Positions 58,659 through 64,000 of a DNA stretch of 64,000 nucleotides are shown in pieces. The position numbers and the translations under genes were made by a program. Source of the stretch: Streptomyces bicolor (GTDB lineage Bacteria; Actinomycetota; Actinomycetes; Streptomycetales; Streptomycetaceae); NCBI RefSeq assembly GCF_000719285.1, contig NZ_JOFS01000007.1:124001-188000 (forward strand). Direction: 5' to 3'. Every line of letters starts with the position of its first letter. Within the stretch, counting starts at the first letter, position 1. The notes under the pieces were generated by a model. That model had not been told where the DNA came from. It saw only the letters and a program-made list of their open reading frames with translations, and made no database searches.

Positions 58659-58696
58659 CCGAGCCGCCCGGTCGACGGGCGGTCAACCACGACTCT

Positions 58697-58738
58697 CCGG
58701 CCCCGTATGTCCTGCTCAGGCAGGGACTGCGGGGCCGG
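58697..58738 (+). terminator. Hairpin between the permease and the GT39-like gene
   Basis: CCGGCCCCG / CGGGGCCGG outer stem with an inner CCTG/CAGG pair. It ends just 15 bases before the next start codon. Confidence 0.7.
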
Positions 58739-58752
58739 ATAGCGTTCACCCC

Positions 58753-60213
58753 ATGCTCGCCGAGCTCCTCGCACCGCCACGCTCCGGGCCCGAACCGCGC
58801 GCGGGACGTCGCTACTGGAGACGGCTGCTGCCCGCCCTGGCCCTGCTGGCCTGCGTCACCCGCCTCCCGTCCTTCACCCGGCCGCTGTGGAATCCCGACG
58901 AGGGCTATCTCGCCGTACAGGCACGGATGCTGGCGCGGGGCGGAGAGCTGTACGAGACGGTCGTCGACCGCAAGCCGCCGCTGGTGCCGTGGCTGTACGA
59001 GGCCGCGTTCGCGGTGGCCGGTTCCGGATCGCTCACGTCGGTGCGGGTCCTGGCGGTCGCGGCTCAGCTGCTGACCGCCGCGCTGTTGGCCTCGCTGGCG
59101 CGCCGCCGCTGGGGCGACACGGCGGGCGGGACCGCCGGGGTGCTCTATCTGCTGGTGTCGGTGGGGCTCAACCCCGAGGATGCCCAGGCCGCGACCTTCG
59201 GGGTATTCATGCTGCCCTGCACGGCGGCGGCCATGTGGTGCGCCGACCGGCACCGGTGGGGTGCGGCGGGCCTGGCCGTCGCGGCCGCGTTCCTCGCCAA
59301 GCAGACCGGCGGGGCGGTGCTGGTGCCGGTCGTATGGCTGTGCGTGTCGGCGGGGGAGGTACGGGCCGGGGGACTGGCGCGGCTGGGCGCCGGGGTCGTG
59401 GTGCCGGTCCTGGGCGTGGCCGCGGTGACCGACCCGGCGGGGTTCCTGTTCTGGACGGTCACGGGATCAGGGGCGTACGCCTCCTTCGCCGGGTCCGAGA
59501 TCCACGTCCTCGCACGGTGCCTGACGAACACGGCGATCCTCGCGCTGGGCTGCGCGGGACTGATCCCACCGGTGCTGCGGGCCCTGCGGCCGGCCCGCAC
59601 CGGTGCGGCGGACCTGTGGCTGTGGCTGGCCGCGTCGGCCGGGGCGGTCGCGCTGGGCTTCCACTTCTTCGGCCACTACTACCTGCAACTCCTCCCGCCC
59701 CTGGCCCTGCTGGCCACGGCCGCCCTCCAGCTCCTGCCGCGCGACCGCCTGACCCACGCCCTTGTGACCTCGGCCTGCTGCTGTGCCCTGTTCCTGAGCT
59801 GGGGGCTGATCGCACCCCGACCCGAACTCGACCACGCGAGGCGGCTCGCGGACGAGATGGCGAGCCGGACGGATCCACGGGACCGGGTCCTGGTCTGGGG
59901 CATACACCCCGAGACCTACTGGCTGGCCGACCGCAGACCCGCCAGCCGGTACCTGACGGCCGGGCTCCTCACCAACTACAGCGGAGGGCGGGACGGACCG
60001 CAGGTCGGCGAGCGATACGCCGTCGACGGGACCTGGGCGGTCTTCCGGGAGGAGATGACCGAGCGGGCGCCGGCACTGGTCGTCGACGACTCGCGGGGGA
60101 AGCCGTACGGGCCGCAGAGGGTGCCGGGTCTGCGGCGGTTGCTGGCGGCGGGGTATGAGGAGGTGGGGGTGGTGGAGGGGGCGGTGGTGTACGTGAGGAG
60201 GGGTACTGGCTGA
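58753..60213 (+). CDS. GT39/ArnT-like membrane glycosyltransferase
   Basis: 486 residues; ATG at 58753, with no clear ribosome site. After a basic tail, the loop RLPSFTRPLWNPDEGYLAVQ has the Asp-Glu pair typical of the first luminal loop of GT-C transferases (PMT/ArnT), and VDRKPPLVPWLYEAAFAV is the next signature. About ten hydrophobic segments follow. A C-terminal soluble part (DRVLVWGIHPETYWLADRRP) ends the protein. GT-C enzymes move a sugar from a polyprenyl-phosphate carrier to protein or lipid outside the membrane. Acceptor and sugar are unknown. Confidence 0.78.
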   Translation: MLAELLAPPRSGPEPRAGRRYWRRLLPALALLACVTRLPSFTRPLWNPDEGYLAVQARMLARGGELYETVVDRKPPLVPWLYEAAFAVAGSGSLTSVRVLAVAAQLLTAALLASLARRRWGDTAGGTAGVLYLLVSVGLNPEDAQAATFGVFMLPCTAAAMWCADRHRWGAAGLAVAAAFLAKQTGGAVLVPVVWLCVSAGEVRAGGLARLGAGVVVPVLGVAAVTDPAGFLFWTVTGSGAYASFAGSEIHVLARCLTNTAILALGCAGLIPPVLRALRPARTGAADLWLWLAASAGAVALGFHFFGHYYLQLLPPLALLATAALQLLPRDRLTHALVTSACCCALFLSWGLIAPRPELDHARRLADEMASRTDPRDRVLVWGIHPETYWLADRRPASRYLTAGLLTNYSGGRDGPQVGERYAVDGTWAVFREEMTERAPALVVDDSRGKPYGPQRVPGLRRLLAAGYEEVGVVEGAVVYVRRGTG

Positions 60214-60272
60214 CGTACGCAGCCTGCGCCCGGGCTGCGCCGCTCTCCCCGCTCAGCCCCCACGCCGGGCAC

Positions 60273-60644
60273 TCACGGCCGTACCGTACGCGGCCCCGCC
60301 ACCTCCGCCCCCAACTCCGTTACCCTGCGCCGCAGTTCCCGGTCCGCGGTCACCACCAGGCAGGGCCGCCCACCGGCCCGGGCGACGAGCTCGACCATGT
60401 GATCGTCCCCGCTCCCGGCAGCCGCCTCCACGCGCACCCCAGGCACGGAGTCCACCCCCCGAGCGGCCCCCTCCACCACGAGCACGATCTCCACGGCCCC
60501 CGGCCGCCCGGGCACGCCGTCCACCGCCAGCCGATCCCGCAACCGCTCCGCGGCCCCCCGCCGGTCCCGCCACCACCCGTCGGGCACCGACCCGACGACG
60601 TTCGCGGCGTCGACGATCACGAGCAGGGGAGCGTCCTCATTCAT
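60273..60644 (-). CDS. NYN/PIN-like nuclease domain protein
   Basis: 123 residues, a single-domain protein. The N-terminus LLVIVDAANVVGSVPDGWW, then RDRRGAAERLRDRL carries the first acidic residue and the Asn typical of PIN/NYN RNase folds. Further acidic residues are in GSGDDHMVELV and VVTADRELRRRVTELGA, as expected for the metal site. Streptomyces orthologues are sometimes labelled NTP pyrophosphohydrolase without evidence. Likely a small RNase; no antitoxin-like partner is adjacent. A 22-bp tandem repeat lies right upstream of the start. Confidence 0.75.
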   Translation of the reverse strand: MNEDAPLLVIVDAANVVGSVPDGWWRDRRGAAERLRDRLAVDGVPGRPGAVEIVLVVEGAARGVDSVPGVRVEAAAGSGDDHMVELVARAGGRPCLVVTADRELRRRVTELGAEVAGPRTVRP

Positions 60645-60664
60645 GGGGCAAGGGTCGCATGGCG

Positions 60665-60752
60665 TTCACGGCCGGAGCTCTACGGCTTCACGGCCGGAGC
60701 TCTACAGCTTCACGGCCGGGGCCCCGCGGCGTCACCGCCAGGGCCCCACGGC
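60665..60752 (-). repeat. Four tandem copies of a 22-bp repeat
   Basis: Units start at 60665, 60687, 60709 and 60731, consensus TTCACGGCCGGAGCTCTACG GC. The first two differ by one base, the third and fourth drift (GGGGCCCCGCGG, GGGCCCCACGG). It fills most of the gap upstream of the NYN gene. Confidence 0.9.
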
Positions 60753-60770
60753 GTCCGGGAGCCGTAAGGC

Positions 60771-61667
60771 TCACTCCTCGGCCGTCCCCTCCTCGTCGAA
60801 GCTGGCGAAGTACGCCGCCGCCATGTCCTCGTGCCCATGCCCCTGCGCAGCCGCCCGCTCGAAGCGCTCCGCACTCGCCGTGGCCACATCCAGGCGTACG
60901 CCGTACCGCTCACCCGCCTCCACGATGAGCCGCGCGTCCTTGCCCGCCGTGGTCACCGCGAACGCGGCCGGGGTCAGCCCGCCGTTCAGCACCAGCCCGG
61001 TCTTGGCCCGCAGGTAGCCCATGTCGAGCGGGCCGCCGTCGATCACCTCGAAGAAGTGCTGGGGGTCGACGTCGAGGGCCTTGGCGAGGGCCAGTACCTC
61101 GCCGGCGGCGTTGGTGACCGCGAGCACCCAGCTGTTGGCGACCAGCTTCAGCCGCGTCGCCGTGCCCGCCCCGCCGTCCTCGCCGGTCCACACCGTACGG
61201 GCGCCGACGGCGTCGAACACCGGCGTCACCGTCTCCCGCCCCGCGACCGGCCCCGCCGCCAGGACTGTCAGCTGACCTGCCTCGGCGGGCTGGCGGGTGC
61301 CGAGCACCGGGGCGTCGTAGAAGACGAGGCCGTGCTCGCGGGCGAAGGCGGCCAGGTCGGAGATCGCCTCGATGCCGGCCGTCGTCGACTGGACCCAGGC
61401 CGCCCCGGAGCGCAGTGCCGGCGCCGCCTCACGCATCACGTCCAGCGTCGCGGGGCCGTCGTACAGCATGGTCAGGACGACGTCGGCGCCCTGGACCGCC
61501 TCGGCGGGCGAGTCGGCGACCAGGGCGCCGTCGGCGGCCAGGGGCTCGGCCTTGGCGCGGGTGCGGTTCCAGGCGCGGACGGTGTGCCCGGCCCTGGCCA
61601 GGTTGCGGGCCATCGCGGCCCCCATGATGCCGGTGCCCAGGACGCTCACGGTGAGCTTGTCGGTCAT
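60771..61667 (-). CDS. NAD(P)-dependent beta-hydroxyacid dehydrogenase-like oxidoreductase
   Basis: 298 residues. The Rossmann start is VSVLGTGIMGAAMARNLARA, GHTVRAWNRTRAKAEPL, where Arg after Asn suggests NADPH. The substrate motif is YDAPVLGTRQPAEAGQLTVL, and the catalytic Lys lies in TRLKLVANSWVLAVTNAAGE. The C-terminal helical domain completes the 3-hydroxyisobutyrate / glyoxylate-succinic-semialdehyde reductase fold. This family reduces small hydroxyacid-type carbonyls and includes imine reductases. No operon partner fixes the substrate. The gene diverges from the conserved unknown at 61763. Confidence 0.86.
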   Translation of the reverse strand: MTDKLTVSVLGTGIMGAAMARNLARAGHTVRAWNRTRAKAEPLAADGALVADSPAEAVQGADVVLTMLYDGPATLDVMREAAPALRSGAAWVQSTTAGIEAISDLAAFAREHGLVFYDAPVLGTRQPAEAGQLTVLAAGPVAGRETVTPVFDAVGARTVWTGEDGGAGTATRLKLVANSWVLAVTNAAGEVLALAKALDVDPQHFFEVIDGGPLDMGYLRAKTGLVLNGGLTPAAFAVTTAGKDARLIVEAGERYGVRLDVATASAERFERAAAQGHGHEDMAAAYFASFDEEGTAEE

Positions 61668-61762
61668 GACGTCGACTTCCTGTTCTCGTACGGACGTTGC
61701 CGTGATCCAGCTTGCCCGGGGTCGGGCCGCCGGGCCGCCCCCACGCCGAATAGAGTGAACCG

Positions 61763-62779
61763 GTGAACGGCGACTGGCTCATCCGCGGCCGCGACGGCCG
61801 CCTCAGCGTCTATCTGCCGACCGACGACGCCGTGCTGTGCCGGGCGGAACTCGGACCCGGCGGCCCCTGGGAACCCCCGCGCAAGGTCGGCGGCGACCAG
61901 AAGCTGCGCCCCGGCCCCGCGGTCGGCCAGGGCGCCGACGCCTACGCCCATCTGGCCGCCTGGCGTCCCACCAAGCCGGGTGAGGCGGGCCTGGTGCACT
62001 CCACGCACTTCCGGCCGCGCCTGGCCGCCCTGGACTGGATCTCCATCGGCCACCCGGACCAGTCCGGCGACCGCACCGGCACGCCGGCCGTGACGGTCGA
62101 CGCGCAGGGCCGGGCCCATGTCTTCGTCCGCAACAGGGCGGGCGGAGTGAGCATGCGGGGCCAGAAGGAGGTCGGCGGCTGGGGGCCGTGGCGTGACCTC
62201 AAGGGGCGTGAGGTCGACGACCTGCTGGCCGCCGTGACGGGGGAGTCGGGGCGGGTCGAGCTGTACGCGGCCGTCCCCGGCGCCCTCCTGCACTGGCGGC
62301 AGGAGAAGCCGGGCAGTGTCCCGGTCCTGGAGGAGGCGATGGAGACCCCGGTCCGCCCGGGCACCCTGCGCGCCCTGGCCACTTCTGCGGACCACACGAC
62401 CCTCTTCTACGCCGACGACTCCGGCGACCTGTGCGCCTGGCGCCCGGGCACCAAGCCGGTCACCCTGCTGGCCTCCGCCGGCCCCGGCCCGGTCTCCGCG
62501 ATCCGCTGTGAACTCGACGGCCACGACTGCACGCTGCTCGCCCAGCGCTCGGCGAGCGGCCGCGTCGCCTTCGCCGCGTATCCGACGCAGCAGGAGTCGG
62601 CGGGCGCGTGGTGGACGGAATCGGGCCCGCAGCTTCCGGCGGACGCGGTGGTCGCGCTGGCGGTGGACGAGGACGAGCGGGTGGTGGCGGCCACGTTGTC
62701 GCCGTCGACCGGGCAGTTGCTGGTCAGCCGGCGCAAGGACGAGCCGGGGCTGGCGCTGGAGACGTGGCGGGAGGTCTGA
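61763..62779 (+). CDS. Conserved hypothetical protein with beta-propeller-like repeats
   Basis: 338 residues from GTG at 61763. No signal peptide or membrane segment. The sequence consists of recurring short beta patterns with a Trp near each turn (GPWEPPRKVGGDQKL, HVFVRNRAGGVSMRGQK, GWGPWRDLKG, LYAAVPGALLHWRQEK, LFYADDSGDLCAWRPG), resembling PLL/tectonin-like or sialidase-type propeller blades. Such folds bind ligands or glycans. Streptomyces orthologues are uncharacterised. A perfect terminator hairpin follows. I cannot assign a function. Confidence 0.7.
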   Translation: MNGDWLIRGRDGRLSVYLPTDDAVLCRAELGPGGPWEPPRKVGGDQKLRPGPAVGQGADAYAHLAAWRPTKPGEAGLVHSTHFRPRLAALDWISIGHPDQSGDRTGTPAVTVDAQGRAHVFVRNRAGGVSMRGQKEVGGWGPWRDLKGREVDDLLAAVTGESGRVELYAAVPGALLHWRQEKPGSVPVLEEAMETPVRPGTLRALATSADHTTLFYADDSGDLCAWRPGTKPVTLLASAGPGPVSAIRCELDGHDCTLLAQRSASGRVAFAAYPTQQESAGAWWTESGPQLPADAVVALAVDEDERVVAATLSPSTGQLLVSRRKDEPGLALETWREV

Positions 62780-62798
62780 CGACCGCCCGCACACGCAT

Positions 62799-62826
62799 GA
62801 GGGCCCCTGCCGGAGCAGGGGCCCTC
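62799..62826. terminator. Bidirectional terminator hairpin
   Basis: Perfect 12-bp stem GAGGGCCCCTGC / GCAGGGGCCCTC with loop CGGA, lying between two convergent genes and able to serve both. Confidence 0.9.
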
Positions 62827-62844
62827 ACTGGTGTGCGAGTCGTG

Positions 62845-64000
62845 TTACGCCGGAACCGACGCCACGCCCGGCGCCAGGAACTTCTTGCCGTTCACGCGCT
62901 CGGAGACACCCTCGCGGTCCAGGTACGGCGTGATGCCGCCCAGGTGGAAGGGCCAGCCGGCGCCCGTGATCAGGCAGAGGTCGATGTCCTGGGCCTCGGC
63001 GACGACGCCCTCGTCGAGCATGAGCCCGATCTCCTGCGCCACGGCGTCGAGGACGCGGTCGCGGACCTGCTCCTCCGTCAGGACGACATCGCCCTGCTTC
63101 AGCAGCGCGGCGACCTCGGGGTCAAGCTCCGGCTTGCCGGAGTCGTAGACGTAGAAGCCGCGCTTGCCCGCCTTGACGACGGCCGCGAGGTTCGGGGAGA
63201 CCGTGAAGCGGTCCGGGAAGGCCCGGTTGAGGGTCTCCGAGACGTGCAGACCGATCGCGGGACCGACCAGCTCGAGCAGCACCAGCGGCGACATCGGCAG
63301 ACCGAGCGGCTCGACGGCCTTCTCGGCGACCTCGACCGGCGTGCCCTCGTCGATGACGTTCTGGATCTCGCCCATGAAGCGGGTGAGGATGCGGTTCACG
63401 ACGAAAGCCGGGGCGTCCTTCGTCAGCACCGCGGTCTTCTTCAGCTTCTTGGCGACGGCGAAGGCCGTGGCCAGCGAGGCGTCGTCGGTCTTCTCGCCGC
63501 GGACGATCTCCAGCAGCGGCAGGACCGCGACCGGATTGAAGAAGTGGAAGCCCACGACCCGCTCGGGGTTCTTCAGCTTCGACGCCATCTCCGAGACGGA
63601 GAGGGAGGAGGTGTTCGTCGCGAAGATGGCGTGCGCCGGGGCGACCGCCTCGACCTCCGCGAACACCTGCTGCTTGACGCCGATCTCCTCGAACACGGCC
63701 TCGATGATGAAGTCCGCGTCCGCGAAGCCCTCGGCCTTGTCCAGCACACCGGTGACCAGGGCCTTCAGGCGGTTGGCCTTGTCCTGGTTGATACGGCCCT
63801 TGCCGAGCAGCTTGTCGATCTCGGCGTGGACATAGCCCACACCCTTGTCCACGCGCTCCTGGTCGATGTCGGTCAGCACGACCGGCACCTCGAGGCGGCG
63901 CAGGAAGAGGAGAGCCAGCTGCGAGGCCATCAGACCCGCGCCGACCACGCCCACCTTGGTGACGGGACGCGCCAGGTTCTTGTCCGGCGCACCGGCCGGG
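62845..64000 (-). CDS. FadB-type multifunctional beta-oxidation protein, C-terminal (3-hydroxyacyl-CoA dehydrogenase) part
   Basis: The frame is open through the window end, so the N-terminal enoyl-CoA hydratase half lies beyond. The visible 384 residues start PAGAPDKNLARPVTKVGVVG and form the NAD-binding domain (GVVGAGLMASQLALLFLRR), then DADFIIEAVFEEIGVKQQVF, ATNTSSLSVSEMA with the active-site Ser, and GFHFFNPVAVLPLLEIVRGE with the catalytic His-Glu pair. The helical C-terminal domains follow (AFVVNRILTRFMGE). It oxidises L-3-hydroxyacyl-CoA with NAD in fatty acid breakdown. The gene position matches S. coelicolor SCO6026 as I recall. The 5' part and any thiolase partner are outside the window. 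Confidence 0.92.
   Translation of the reverse strand, partial: PAGAPDKNLARPVTKVGVVGAGLMASQLALLFLRRLEVPVVLTDIDQERVDKGVGYVHAEIDKLLGKGRINQDKANRLKALVTGVLDKAEGFADADFIIEAVFEEIGVKQQVFAEVEAVAPAHAIFATNTSSLSVSEMASKLKNPERVVGFHFFNPVAVLPLLEIVRGEKTDDASLATAFAVAKKLKKTAVLTKDAPAFVVNRILTRFMGEIQNVIDEGTPVEVAEKAVEPLGLPMSPLVLLELVGPAIGLHVSETLNRAFPDRFTVSPNLAAVVKAGKRGFYVYDSGKPELDPEVAALLKQGDVVLTEEQVRDRVLDAVAQEIGLMLDEGVVAEAQDIDLCLITGAGWPFHLGGITPYLDREGVSERVNGKKFLAPGVASVPA

Noticed and set aside
60665..60752. CRISPR-like array
   Set aside because: Units are directly adjacent with no unique spacers, and no cas genes are nearby; it is a plain tandem repeat.

Overview
The window is chromosomal DNA from a Streptomyces or very close relative. 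It is very GC-rich with strong third-position G/C bias, GTG and TTG starts with GGAGG-type ribosome sites are common, and neighbouring genes often overlap by four bases (ATGA or GTGA). From memory, the order of an HTH-MurA protein, aconitase, NgcEFG, a ROK regulator, XylFGH, Dxs, an amino acid permease and a FadB-like protein matches the S. coelicolor segment around SCO5998-SCO6026. I recognised no tRNA, rRNA, CRISPR array or intact mobile element.

Layout. 1-6.6 kb: aryl-CoA (2-aminobenzoate or salicylate type) catabolism, with a fused FAD-monooxygenase/old-yellow-enzyme protein, a PaaX-type regulator, an aryl-CoA ligase, an acyl-CoA dehydrogenase and a RidA protein. 6.6-7.6 kb: two small lineage proteins. 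7.8-10.6 kb: molybdate transporter modABC. 10.8-20.6 kb: an accessory stretch of small regulator/enzyme pairs (TetR-SDR, CGNR regulator-epoxide hydrolase, TetR-amidohydrolase) mixed with debris: a truncated NmrA-like gene, an HNH fragment and two transposase fragments. 20.8-23.4 kb: a large secreted SGNH/Fn3 protein. 23.5-30.5 kb: HTH-MurA fusion, DUF4236, TmrB-like ATPase, argG and acnA. 30.5-31.1 kb: a decayed two-component system.

31.4-46 kb is a plant-polysaccharide region: a CebR-box-preceded LPMO, an acetyl xylan esterase, an LplB/YtcP-type ABC importer with binding protein, a YesL-like membrane protein, GH42, GH67 alpha-glucuronidase and a secreted GH92 alpha-mannosidase. It lies between core genes and has no regulator gene of its own, yet carries several operator-like palindromes. 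46.4-54.8 kb: NgcEFG (chitin-derived sugars), a Rok7B7-like regulator and XylFGH (xylose). 55-64 kb: Dxs, an APC permease, a GT39-like membrane enzyme, a NYN/PIN protein, a beta-hydroxyacid dehydrogenase-like oxidoreductase, a conserved unknown and the 3' part of a FadB-type beta-oxidation gene.

How the parts fit: secreted enzymes (LPMO, GH92) attack polymers outside, ABC systems import the oligomers or sugars, and cytoplasmic esterase, GH42 and GH67 finish them. Control appears to run through short palindromes. The clearest are three copies of AAACCGATCGGTTT around a TetR/SDR pair, two copies of GACAACGTTGTC, a CebR box, a CCGAAACTTTCGG box, Rok7B7-like motifs, an iron box plus a second palindrome at acnA, an ARG-box-like site at argG, and an inverted repeat over the promoter of the HTH-MurA gene.
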